Shown: positions 36,688 through 49,380 of the stretch, one piece after another
Numbering within the stretch: position 1 is the first letter of the stretch
How the letters are laid out: every line of letters begins with the position of its first letter
Source of the DNA: Rotaria macrura
Taxonomy: Eukaryota > Rotifera > Eurotatoria > Philodinida > Philodinidae
Assembly: GCA_900239685.1 (NCBI GenBank)
Contig: OENT01000128.1
Coordinates: 4,480 to 68,479, forward strand
DNA: 64,000 nucleotides
Reading direction: 5' to 3'
Position numbers and translations under genes: made by a program
The notes under the pieces: generated by a model
The model's database searches: none
Told to the model about the DNA's origin: nothing
Seen by the model: only the letters and a program-made list of their open reading frames with translations

Positions 36688-38662
36688 AAAGGATTAGGGC
36701 GGATAAGGCCGTTTCCCTGATCATGTTCCATAGGTTTTTTTCTCAAATTGCTTTAAAAAAATACTCGGACCTGTGGTCCCCCACATGCATGGTGAAAAAT
36801 TGTATTTTTCAAAACTCAAGTGAAATCTATTCCAGCTTATAGAGTTAAGTGTGCTGATTATGAATATCAACATTATGAGGTCCTTGAACCTTTTCTTAGT
36901 TGTGTAAGCTTCAGATTTCAAGATGACCTTTTGCAACGATATTGTCAATTTTCAACTTCCTGTCGACGCCTTTGCAATGTAGGATTTTTTCGAAATGTAC
37001 ACTATATATGTGAAACTGTATCTTCTATCTGAAAATGAACAGAAAATTAGTTTTGCACAATGAATTAGCCTGATACTTTGAGATCAAGGGGTCAAAAATC
37101 GCTTTTTTGCTGTCTTAAACCACGTTTGGTCCCCTGTTTCGTCATGAGGAATCCTAGAAGCAAGGCCATTTTTTCCTATTGTATGTAATTTTTTATGCTC
37201 TATCTATCTACAGTGTTTAAAATGTGAAAAGATTAGTGTCTCACTGTCAACAATGTCAACAACGTCAAGAATCCCTTTTCGTTTTGAATTAAGTTACTAA
37301 AGACATCATATAATGATGAGGATTGAGTCACTATTTTTAAACTTACGTCGATTATATAATCAGTTGGTGGACTTAATATGATCGAAGTATTAGAGGTGGA
37401 TAAAACTAGCTCTTTCTTCAGAAGTATTTGAGGGGAGATATGCATTCTCTAATAACCAATACAGATATGTATACATGCGACTTGCAATGGATCGACGGGT
37501 TTTGAATGACTCATCTCCTGTACTAAAACGCAGAGGAGAAGCGCAAATATGTATAGATGCATGCCAATAGGAGAAAGAGAATCCTTGTAAATATTTCGAC
37601 CTTTTCAAGTTCGTTGTATATATTCATATTCGTACTCTAAAGAGAAACTATATATATTCATGATCTCATGACGGCAGTTGTTAACTTATTACTCCTGATT
37701 TCGTCACTCTGATTATGGTTATTATAAAATTTTCAAAACTATTATTTTAATTTTTTCGTTTCCTGATTATCGACTCTAATGGCCGCACAATTCTAAAGTG
37801 GTGTTGTCAGTCTCCCTATGGAAATGTAGCTACCAGGACTCGTAGCAATGTCAAATTCATTCTGTGGTACTTCCAGTTGACCCACCATGGTGCTTCCAGA
37901 TGCGGGTCAGCCTCAAAATAGCCTCTCGGAGCTTATCAAGGCACACAGTGTAAGCTTAAAATGATGGTCATCTTGAGAGAAACGGTCAAAAATATGACAT
38001 ACTGAAAGAAAATTTACCCAAAAAGGGATTCTTGACGTTGTTGACATTGTTGACAGTGAGACACTAATCTTTTCACATTTTAAACACTGTAGATAGATAG
38101 AGCATAAAAAATTACATACAATAGGAAAAAATGGCCTTGCTTCTAGGATTCCTCATGACGAAACAGGGGACCAAACGTGGTTTAAGACAGCAAAAAAGCG
38201 ATTTTTGACCCCTTGATCTCAAAGTATCAGGCTAATTCATTGTGCAAAACTAATTTTCTGTTCATTTTCAGATAGAAGATACAGTTTCACATATATAGTG
38301 TACATTTCGAAAAAATCCTACACTGCAAAGGCGTCGACAGGAAGTTGAAAATTGACAATATCGTTGCAAAAGGTCATCTTGAAATCTGAAGCTTACACAA
38401 CTAAGAAAAGGTTCAAGGACCTCATAATGTTGATATTCATAATCAGCACACTTAACTCTATAAGCTGGAATAGATTTCACTTGAGTTTTGAAAAATACAA
38501 TTTTTTACCATGCATGTGGGGGACCACAGGTCCGAGTATTTTTTTAAAGTAGTTTGAGAAAAAACCTATGGAACATGATCAGAGTCTAAACCTAACATCT
38601 ATACAATAAAAATAGCTCGGTTTTGTTAAGGGAAAAAACGGCTTTAACCGCCTTAGTCCTTT
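36688..38662. mobile_element. Large foldback element with 563-bp near-identical arms
   Basis: The arms 36717-37279 and 38020-38582 are reverse complements with only a few differences; the longest open frame is repeated on opposite strands (36820-37032 + and 38268-38480 -) with a single amino-acid change. Outside them, shorter ends match again (aaaggattagggcgg at the left, ccgccttagtccttt at the right), with about 48 bp inserted on the right side only. The 740-bp spacer has no clear gene. The high arm identity implies recent insertion or arm correction. The short open frames are probably not genes. Confidence 0.8.
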
Positions 38663-39392
38663 AATGGAATGTGCAGCTTAGAAAATATGCCCTTTTCGCA
38701 TGTAGTTAGCATAACTTTTTTTTTCATACCAAACTTCGTAGTGCGAATCTGATAGAGTATTTAATTACTAATGTTTTGGAAGAAAAAGTTCTATCTCAAA
38801 AATGAGCACGATGATAGCTTTATTGATGAATCACTGATTGCTCATTTAATTATTAATAGTGCACTCCTGTAATGTCAAATAAGAAGGACAAGATATGAAT
38901 AGAAAATTTTCCTTTCAAATTCAACAGAGATCTCAGTAGTTGTAACGTTACAATGCAAAGCAATGCGTAACTTTGGAATACGAGTATATATGGATGGAAA
39001 CTGTTATAGTAAAATCGAAGGACCTCATGCTTGTACATTTTCAATCAATTCTCATTCAGATGTAAAACATCATGGATTGTTCCATTTCGATCGATATTTT
39101 GAATAAGTTTTGCTTTCGATTTCGATATGATTTTATCATCACCAAAACACAAAAACACCTTTGTTGATTCTTCCTTTTTCTACCTATGTTTTTCGAAAAA
39201 ATATGTAAGAAGGAGTATGCAGCACGTGTTTTGCGCTGCGTACACAACCGATGCAAAACATAACCTGCCTTGAATTTTGTTTCACCTTATACAAAGTGAC
39301 TAACATGTGGACGTCGACTTGCAAAACTGATTGAGGATTGCTAATTAGGGAAAAAATTACATCTTTTCTCTGGTTTGTTAACTAGACACGAT

Positions 39393-41349
39393 ATGTCGTT
39401 TCAAATATCGGCCATGGACAATGAAGAATTAATTCTGAATGCCGTTCGTCAGGATCATGTCATTTCTCTTGAAGTCTATTTAAATCAAAATATGGCGTGT
39501 GTTAATAAACTTTTTACATATGGTAAATCACAATGTACACCCTTATTAGCAGCATGTTTTTTCAAGCATGAACATATGGTCCGCATGTTACTTAATCGTT
39601 TTAAACCAGATGTTGAAGCTTTAGGAAAAATTATTCTGAATTCAATAGATAATCGTACAGATTTAGCCGAAGACGTGACATCTCTTTGGACAGCAGCTGC
39701 TGTTAATGATTTTGATATTGTGAAATTACTCATAGAACATGGTCATGCTAATATTAATCATTTGATAAAAACCCATAGTACAACTCTTCGTGCTGCTTGC
39801 TATCATAATAATCTTGACATGATTAAATATTTAATTGAACGTGGTGCTAATCCGTATCAATCAAAGAAAGGCAACTATACGAATCTTATGTTGAGTGCAG
39901 GTCGTCGATATCCATCCATAGTTGCTTATCTAGTGAATGAACTCGAATGCGATGTAAATGAACGAGATGAAAATGGTCAAACAGCTCTTTACTATGCTGC
40001 CCGATCTGGATCAGTTGAAATAACGAAATTTCTACTTGAACACGGTGCAGTTAATACTCGTGATGATAAACGAAAAGTGACTCCACTAATACGTGCTGCT
40101 CTATTTGGAGAAACGGATTTAGTTGATGCTTTCGAACATTACTGCACTGATCTAGAATGGATCGAAGCCAAAGAACTTCTTGCAACAAGTTTTTCTGGTT
40201 GTATAACACGCATTGAAAATTTCGATAAAGCTATTGAATATTTAATTGAAGCGTTGGAATTACGATTAGTTAAAAATTTACCGAAAAATATTACTATAGA
40301 ACCTTTAGAATTATTTGATTATCATCGTGAATGTGAAACTACTGAAGAATTGAATCAAGTTCTTTCTCGTAATAAAAATAATGCTTTGCGTGTCGAATCC
40401 ATACTTATTCATCAACGTATTCTTGGCAATGATCAGAGTGACTATCATGATGTTATTCATCAGTATGGTGTTTATCTAGCTCAGAATCAACTTTATCATG
40501 ATTGTTTTCGTTGGTGGTTTTATGAATTCAATTTAAAACAACAATATAACATAGTTTTTCAAACGGATCATTTGAGTCATAGTATTTCTTTGTTTGTAAA
40601 AATGAAATTCCATAATCACATCCAAATACCTATCGAAGATATATGTCAAATGTTTATGACAATGAATCATGTACTTACAACAGATCATAATAGAGCAAAT
40701 TTCGACACTAATTTGACTACTTTACTTCATTTGTTAACAATTGTTGCTCGAATCATTTATAGTGAAAATTTAGAAGAAAACCAAGAATTATCCATGGATG
40801 AGTATCGAGATTTATACAAATCTATTCGATCTACTCTTCAACATCAATATAAAACGATAGCAACTGGCTCATCACTTATTCATCTATGCACAAGTTGTTC
40901 AACAGATTGTATTTCAATGTCGATTGAGTGAGTATAAGTTTGAATACAACCGAATTAAATTTGAACGAAACAGAAAATTCTTCATTTTTAGTTATCCATG
41001 TTGGATGACGACTCGCCTACTAATTAATTTTGGTTCCGATGTGAATGCTCTGGATTTCGATGGAAACACTCCATTACATTTGCTTGTTCAAAATTCATCA
41101 ACATCAACTGTTTTGAAAGCTATCGATCTTTTATGCCGTGCCGGAGCTCATATGGATTATGTCAATAAAAAGAAATTAATGCCACTTCAATCGGTACCTA
41201 CATATCGTATTCAAATAGTCGAACATCTCAAGAAAAACATGGATGTTACTCGATTAAAATGTTACTGTGCAAGATTGATTCGACGACAGAAATTTTCATA
41301 CGAAAATATTATTCCTATGTCTTTGGTTACTTTTGTTCGGAAACATTAG
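39393..41349 (+). CDS. FEM1: FEM1-type ankyrin repeat protein, CUL2 ubiquitin-ligase substrate receptor
   Basis: Two exons, 39393-40927 and 40992-41349, joined by a 64-bp GT/AG intron in phase 2, give 630 residues, close to the 617-669 of animal FEM1 proteins. About six ankyrin repeats occupy residues ~45-240 (for example TSLWTAAAVNDFDIVKLLIE, TTLRAACYHNNLDMIKYLIE, TALYYAARSGSVEITKFLLE). A TPR-like segment with the FEM1 signature follows (EWIEAKELLATSF ... FDKAIEYLIEALELR). Exon 2 adds C-terminal ankyrin repeats (GNTPLHLLVQNSS). In animals FEM1 proteins recruit substrates with C-terminal degrons to CUL2-RBX1; that role here is by homology. An alternative start is the ATG at 39411. The sequence ttaactag just upstream could be a 5'UTR or trans-splice acceptor. 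Which paralogue (A, B or C) is not clear. Confidence 0.88.
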
Positions 41350-44300
41350 AGGCATATAAAATATTATTTTACGATAACATATGTATATCAATAATGCAGA
41401 TGAGCTAGATTTCCGTACTTTTATTTCAACGAATTTCGTCTTTTTTTTTATCAAAATTGAAATTCCGGCATTCGTGAAAGTATTTCTATCAAATGCTTTT
41501 AAAGGGAACAATATACTGTGACAAAAAAAAACTCGACAGAGTTTATCTGATTCAGCTCTTTTATCATTTCATTGAAAATTTCTGCATAAATCATAGTTAA
41601 TTTAATAAATACAATATGAAAATCACACGTTCTCGTTCATGATCAGTGAGTTTTCAACCATTTATTTAGTAATTAATGGATCGGAACAATGAAAAAAGGG
41701 ACATAAACCAAAAAACTCGAAATAATAGATTCACTCCATGAACAGGTTTATGACTCTTGTCATCACTCTTTTGCACTATGAAAAAAGAGTTAAGTTTAAG
41801 GACCACTTCGTTTCAATCCATCGATTGAATCTGTAACAAATTTTTCTCAGCTATTTTATCATTGTACATTCTATTCCTTATGATTACTTGTTGAAGATGT
41901 CTTTGTTTCTTGGGTATGAACTATTGTGTGTATTTATTTTGTTCATGTACAAATAGTTGCTCTTTGTGTTGCCTGCAAGCTCTTAATTTGTTTTACTATG
42001 TAGACATGCACGAATCTTTACGTTCGTTATAAGTAGAATAAGAAGCTAGTTTGTAACAATCGATCAGACTAAGGCTATGTATATAATGTTAAGTTTGTGT
42101 TGTAGTTAGCATCTGGATTCAATTTTGACGTGAATCTTATTAAATAAACATTGGAGTTAACTAACTCGTGAAAAAGAATTCATTGTCTGATTAGGTGTTG
42201 CTTCTCAGACTTGAACCACACTATCTCCATGGGTTGTACCTTCTACTCTAATTGAATCAGAATTTGTCTCGTTATATTTTCCTCTTATTAATTTATCTTG
42301 TACAACATAAACCATCTGAGCTACGTGTGAAATAGTGACCTCTTGCCTCAATACTAAATTATATGGAAGTTTTTATGAACGAAGTCGTTGTGTTTCATAG
42401 AGAATAAAACAAAATTCATTTACGCGATCACGCCCATCCTTGTTATTCATTAAAGCATATTTTTCTAATTACCATGTGTTCTATATTAAGCTATCTTCTG
42501 TTAGACACGTGCCAGACTATCTATTATGAGAAAATTGGATAAAACTAAAACGAATACACAGTTGAGAATCAATACATTACACGTAATAGTTGCCTTTGAA
42601 TGATAGAATATGAGAAATAGACTCTATTTTTATGTCGCTATGTGTTTCGCTATCTTGATATAGAACGACAAACAATGATGTATGCAAAAGATTCAATAAA
42701 TAAAATCAATAGATGTTGACTAAACAACGATTGTGCATTCCCCATCCATGGTTCACCAGGAGAACATATTGAAGGCAAAGATTTCGGACAATAGCATTCT
42801 GACATTGGAGATCGTCGAAAAATGTTCTGGAAAATTTAAAACAAGAAAGGACACGTATTACTACATAGGTGGGTACTAACATGCTAATAGTAATCGAACA
42901 AAAAAACAAGAAATGAAAGAAAGCAATAGAAATCATGAAGTCAAATGTTCGTTACACAATTTTAAATCATAAATAGGCGAAGGACTTCATGGCTTTAGTA
43001 ACACAGGTATTAAACGTATTATTTATTAGCATGATTCGAAAGACTTCGAATTCAAACTTGACACTAAATCGACTGGGGACCCGAAGGTTTCGCACAGAAA
43101 AATGTGCATGCAATTTTGAACTTTGGTTTCGTAGTAGACAATAATTAAAACAACAAAGGATACAGGGAAACATTCGAACATTTTTAATCGAAATCGAATA
43201 TGAAGTATGGTGAAAGATGTATAATAGGTAGAGATGACCATCCTTTCAAATGACTACCGAATTGTGATGAATCAATAATTGATGCTTCTGATACTTTCAC
43301 TCAATTAAGTTAAGCTCATTTAGAGAAGGAAATTATTCACTATAAAACACTACACAAGAGTACAAACTATTAGAACTGATTATTCTCTATACTATTCAAA
43401 CATGTCTACTATTTGTTCCATTCACTACTACTCGGCTCCCACACTCACACTCATTCGTCGTGCGCGACTTTCGTATACCCAAATTGAATGCAAATATTGT
43501 GAAATTCGTTTAAGTTCAGTTGAGTAAAGTTTACGAAGCTGTAGTGATGATAATAGAATTTTAGTTGTAAGATGTTTTTTCATGAGATTCTTTTAGCTGA
43601 TCCGCGGAAAATACTAGGAATTGTAACTGTGATTTTCGATCATAAAACTGATGTCAGCTCACCGTATTAATTAGCGGGTGGAACAGATTAAATGTGCTTC
43701 TATAACATTAGATTGAAAAACATGATTCTATCAATGATGATTTTAAAGTTCGAAATAGATATTCTTTCGATATAGAGAACTTCTTGAGACACCTCATCTC
43801 TGGATTTTGTTGGATGATATCGTCTATACATGATGCCACAATGACATGATCGATTTCAGACATCTAACTTTCGATTTCATAAATCAATATTCTTTCTAAA
43901 TAATCCCATGAAATGCTTTATACATATGACAAATATAAATGCATCTTGTCTGAAATCGTGGATGATATTGGACATACGGAAAGTAGATATCCTTCGTCAA
44001 TCATTAGGAAAGTAACTACATAGTTCTTATTGTTTTTGGGTACATTAATTTGGAATTCAAAAAAGTAGCTTACGCTTAAAGGTTTGCTTTTCGTTTGTAT
44101 TGTCCTTATTTTCGAAGGTATTTTATCTTTTTAAAGTTTATTTTCTGAAAAAAATGAGTCTTAACAAACTAGAACGATGAGATGAAAACAATAATAATTG
44201 TTTGAAATGGAATTTTCTACGCATAAAGCCTTTCCTTTCGGTCATGTTCATCAAAAATATTCATTCTATCGAAAAAAATGAACAGGAAAAAAATCGGTAC

Positions 44301-45792
44301 CTGTCTCATGACTTGTAATATATGTCAACCTAATCCATATATTTTTTTTTCTCAAGTAACTCAAAGCATTTGTAAGATTCAATACTCATTCACTAATGCA
44401 AGATCAACGAATGTTAATAATTATTTTCTTCTATCATCGTTCGAATTTCTTTTGTTTTAAATCAGGGTTTTGATAGAATAAAATTATGAATCAATAATTG
44501 CATCGCATTCAATTTATATTTTCCTTATTCATTTACTTAATATCGACATTGAAATACTTGAAATTTATTCCCGATGAATATTAAATCTATGATTATTATG
44601 AAAAATAGTCCTCTTTTCTACTTCTACATATTTTTTTTCGTGAATTCAATTGTTTTACTTGTTTGTCTATTCATAATTTTTTCTCTTTTATTTAAAGAAA
44701 ACATAGCGCTATCAATTTACATGAATGAAAAAAAATTTAGCTATGAATCTAATTATTAGCAAGCATTTCATGAGTGTTCGCTCTTCAGAGTGATTGTACT
44801 TTCTTGTTTTAGCAGGTGAATAAATCGAAGAACTCTGCACCGACAATACATGTTGAACACGTTTGAAAAAAAACGAATCTGTGATTTTTACGTTCAAGCT
44901 AATTACGAATTTCTTCGAACATTAAAACAGTACTCGTTTTGGCTCAGTTCCTTACTAAGTTATTCACTATGTTGATGCTTGTAAGAAGGTGAAAAATCAC
45001 ATTCATATTCATTCGACTTCAAACGACAGAATCTATTTGAATCGACTGAGACTATTGAGACGTACATGGTCTTCTACTAGAATAAACAATTCTTTTTCAA
45101 CCTAACTAGCCATTGTAAGCGTATAGTAGTGAATCATTTCAAATAAGATTTTAAACATTGTAGATTGTTTCTAAAATCAATTATGATTGAATAGGAAGTG
45201 TTGCAATATCAACTATTAAGAAACTATCCTCGAATATTCGGTTCTACAGTAGTATGTTCGTTAAAACAAGAGATGAACTTCGCTTTGACTCTCTTGAAAT
45301 GTATTTCGTGAAAATAGAATATTCATATTCTATTGTTTCGACAGCGTTGCATCTCTCATCTGATCTATCCGCCCATTCATTTCCTCAAAATTTGAGGAAT
45401 CATAACATCGTGTAACAAAATAAAACTAGTAACATGTATAATTTAGCGAGTTTAAACTGACTTGGTATTTTTCTCTTGTTCATTACGTATGTGAAGTAAG
45501 ATCTCGTTAAATTTGTGTTGTATTATAAAGTCTCGTACATCATGCATAGCAAGAACAGTGTTGCCTTTTGTAAAAGAAAAACAAAAGAGGAAAAGCATAA
45601 ATTGACACAATGTGAGTTTCAAGAAAAATAAACATTATATCATTTAAATGCCATGCAAAAGTGTAACATCGTTTTTGGTGAGAAAACCAAAAATGAAAGT
45701 CCACTTCTAAAGAGTTAATGAAAAATAAATGCAAAACCAAGTTCCCTTTCTCTGATGTACCAGAAACAATTGAAATTAAATTCATAGCATAA
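41350..45792. other. Intergenic region, no gene recognised
   Basis: About 4.4 kb of AT-rich DNA between FEM1 and the minus-strand poly-glutamate gene. The open frames are short, overlap on both strands and resemble nothing. No inverted repeats as strong as those at 27, 34 and 37 kb were seen. Confidence 0.5.
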
Positions 45793-48700
45793 TTAAGCAA
45801 TTCTTGCGTAACTATCATAAATATTCGAGTTTGGCATTGTCTCTCGAATATGATCTAATTGTTCATGTAAAATACAATAATCATCTTGCCCAAAATGTGA
45901 TTGAGTAGATATCACTGGTTGTGGTAAGCGATTGATCAGTTGTTTATAACCCAGTAAATGATAATAACTACTACCATCGTCATCTTCATCAGCACCACCG
46001 TCATTGATATCTTCCTCAGCATCCTCCTCTTCTTCTTCTTCCTCTTCCTCTTCTTCTTCTTCTTCTTCTTCTTCTTCTTCTTCTTCTTCTTCTTCCACTT
46101 CTTCTTCCTGTTCTTCGTCTTGTAAATTATCTTCAATGTCATTTTGTCGAATTTCTTGTGGTTGAATTCCGATACAGGAAATTGATTGTAAAATAATTGG
46201 CAAAAGAGATGAATTTCGTTTGACGATCATCGATTGTGGAGTCACAGACGAAGTTGATGCGGCATAGGTATAGTGACGTGTTGCAACTTCTTCAATTTCA
46301 GATAATCGGCGATGAGCTATGCGCGATGTTTCTTCTTGAGCTAAATTTGATTCTTTTTTCGTTGTTAAAAGTGATTGTGAGATCGGTAGACGAGAAGATA
46401 ATGAAGGTTTCGAGAGAAGATTTTGATTCATTTTTGGTATAGTTTTCAACTTTTTGATTGGTAATTGTGATGCACGATAAGTAAAAGTATTTAATGACAG
46501 AAGAGGATCAGAAAGATCTAATTGAGTTTGCTGAGAATTGAATAGTTTACTGTTGTTTTTAGGTTTCGACGGTTTTTTTTCTTTGTCGTCTAGTTGCTTG
46601 AGTTCCAACTTTGATCGATACTGTTCTATTTGTTGGTGTTTCGAACATTGTGAACAAGTAGTTGATGAGTTAATGGTACTACCGACTCCACTGTCACTTG
46701 AATCTGCTTTTTGAAATATTGAATAGTGCATTTGAGACCCATGTATTTTCACATGATCAAGTGGTTTAAGTTTATTCGACACATATGATCTTCTTATATT
46801 CTTTATGTTGCTTTTTTGTTGACTTTCAGCCACCGTATCATTTGATGTCTGTTATTAACCGTAAAAAGAAGAAGGAAATTCTTGATTGATTCTCTTCTAT
46901 TTTTTCTTGGGAGAATACTTTCTATGGAGTAGTTCAGCGTGTCGCGTACTGATTGTATCGCATTTGAGGCGCAATATGCATTACGAAGGTTGGTAGGAAC
47001 AAGATAATTATTGATTATTTTATTGAAAATCTAGGGTTTCTTTCACGTCTTTAACGAAAAGCTACAGTCTATTTAATTATATTCTGAATTAATAATCGAA
47101 ATTCAAGTATCTGAATCACAGAAAAAAAGCAATAGATCGGATATAAAAAGATGTTGACTCGACCTAAGCTCAAGCAAAGCTCTTTCTCTGAAAAAATTTC
47201 TATTTTTGTATTTAATCTTATGCGTAAAAAAATCAATGAAGTTTCGTTTCAATGGGTGGTTTACAGGGAAACAAAGTTATTCAATCAAATACTGCAAATT
47301 AATTCATAATAAAAAACCACTTTAGAATTTGATTATGTCAGAGGGAACTAGAGAAACAATAAATATCTTAAAATATTTCTTGAAAATGTATTCAATGCAA
47401 AATATAATATTCAATTCGAAAAGAATATGTTTATCTTTTTTTGTTTCTAAATTACCCAACATCCTTGACGATCACCTACGCCAAATGATTATTGTGTTAA
47501 CACGATATATCAAATAAGAGACGATGTAATACACAAAAAAGATGTATTTTACGGGGTTCTTGCAATGAGTTGGAAGTCAAATCATAGATTTTGTTTGTAG
47601 AATGAAAATCTACATAGGTTGTTTTGTTTTTCATTAATGATCGGATGTTCTACTCGATTAATAAATAGTAAATTTTGTGCAAGATATCATTTCAATGCAT
47701 TTTTTTTCCTGAAGATATTATTGATAAGAAATAGAATATCGTTTTGATATGATTGAATTTTGTTTATCATAAGTTATTATCTTCTTAACACACTACAATA
47801 GATTTCTTTGTAAGATAGCAGTGTTTCCCTTTGTTCATCGCTCGTATTGTTAAACAAGCGTGGAGAAATTCAGGAGAAAAATCTTGGATGAGAATTAACT
47901 CGGGTATTGAATTCATTCTGTAGATATCCTAGTTTAAGATTTTTAAGTGCTGACCTTTTCGCAGCTCACATCATGACTTTGGATAAGGTTCAATTCATAA
48001 AATTTTATCTAAAATAGAAAAAAAATCGCATTCAAGTACAATGTATAATTCAAGGGAATTTTTTCCTTTGAATTAATTTGTCTACTATTGATAAGTTTGT
48101 ATTGAGTCATGTTTTTCACTAAGGGAAAATGTAAATTCATTTTAGCAATTTCTTTTGATCTGTACGAAAAGGAAAAACATAAAATAAATTCCACTCTGAT
48201 TGGATGAAAACATTAGTTGACAGCTATCGAAATCATTTCCTACACCTGTAACAGATCGACTAGCAACTTTGAAACCCTTAATTCTTACATAATGGTTGAG
48301 TCAATATTCGAAAGCATTAAAAAACGTTGAGTCAAACTTGATTTTTTCTGATTTCTGCAATTTTCTTCAAAATGCTGAAAAATGAGTGAAGGTTTTTTTT
48401 TTCTTTCGAAACATCCTATCGAACATTATTCACTATTAAAGTACTTCGATTGAAACATAAGAAAACAAACAAATGGGTGCATTTGACATACGAAAATGTT
48501 TAAGTTGTTTTGTTTTTTTAAAGTAGTCAATTATTTTTGTATATTGTTTTCCTACATATAATATAAGCGACAACGAAACTAGATAGTCTCGACATATGAT
48601 TCGATCACATTAAAATCTATTTAAATTGTTTCTAAGGTAACAGTTAGTCGACAAGTGATAATGAATATTTCAAAATCTTTCATTTATCGTGAAGAATTAG

Positions 48701-49380
48701 TTTGAAAATGACTCACTGGTTCTTTTAACAATCGATTTGATCGGCGTGTTTTCAAAGTAGATTTATCATTAGATTTTTCTTGTTTGGCTTTGATTAGTTT
48801 TCGTAATTTTATCAAATCTTGTTGAATTCTCGAATGTAACGGATCGAGATCAATCCAATGCTTGCTATTGTTGTCTTTCGTTAATGTAACTTCATTAATA
48901 TAATCATTAATACAGTAAGCTTTGGGTTCGACCTGTGATTTTTCTGTTGAAACAGATATACTTTTGGTAGTAACGCTCATCGACGATGAAATATCTGGTA
49001 AGAATAGTGGAGATTCAGATGTTCTTGATAGAGAAGAAGCATTTTGAGCTACTATTGATAATTCTTGCAGTTGCTTTTTAATGGGACGACAACGACGAAG
49101 ACGTTGAGAAACTCGCATATTGAAATTCTGTAAAGTTGCTGTTACTGGATACGGATAGTAAGGAGCAAAAAGACTTTTAGCTTGCTTTTTAAATAAATGT
49201 TGAATAACTTTCATATTCGATAACGAATAAGGCGATGGATACGAATCAGACGTTACGCTAGTATTCAACAACATATCGCTTAATCTTGACGAACTAAATA
49301 TGCTAATGAAATAAAATAACAAATGATTTGTCTATACGATCGACGACTTACCTTTGTTGTTTTTTTCTATTCTTCTTATT
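45793..49380 (-). CDS. Serine/lysine-rich protein with long poly-glutamate run, unknown function
   Basis: Exons on the minus strand: 49380-49352 (29-bp micro-exon, least certain), 49302-48717 and 46848-45793. The introns are 49 bp and 1,868 bp with GT/AG ends and matching phases, giving about 556 residues. The first ATG inside the second exon could be the start if the micro-exon is untranslated; upstream exons are also possible. The N-terminal half is basic and Ser-rich, with a cluster RLRRCRPIKKQLQEL and a later KLRKLIKAKQEK that could form a helix. The C-terminal half has a CSQCSKH motif, then an acidic run of about 30 glutamates (46019-46096) encoded by a TTC/TCC trinucleotide repeat. The protein looks largely disordered and intracellular. 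I recognise no family. Confidence 0.6.
46019..46096 (-). repeat. GAA/GAG trinucleotide microsatellite coding poly-Glu
   Basis: An almost unbroken (ttc)n/(tcc) run on the plus strand, read as GAA/GAG on the coding strand. Such repeats vary in length between alleles, so the glutamate number is likely polymorphic. Confidence 0.85.

Noticed and set aside
36820-37032. 70-codon frame repeated on the opposite strand at 38268-38480 as a duplicated gene
   Set aside because: Both lie inside the arms of the foldback element; repetition follows from the inverted repeat.
45936-46142. Lysine-rich frame overlapping the poly-Glu run on the same strand
   Set aside because: It is the frame-shifted reading of the GAA/GAG microsatellite.
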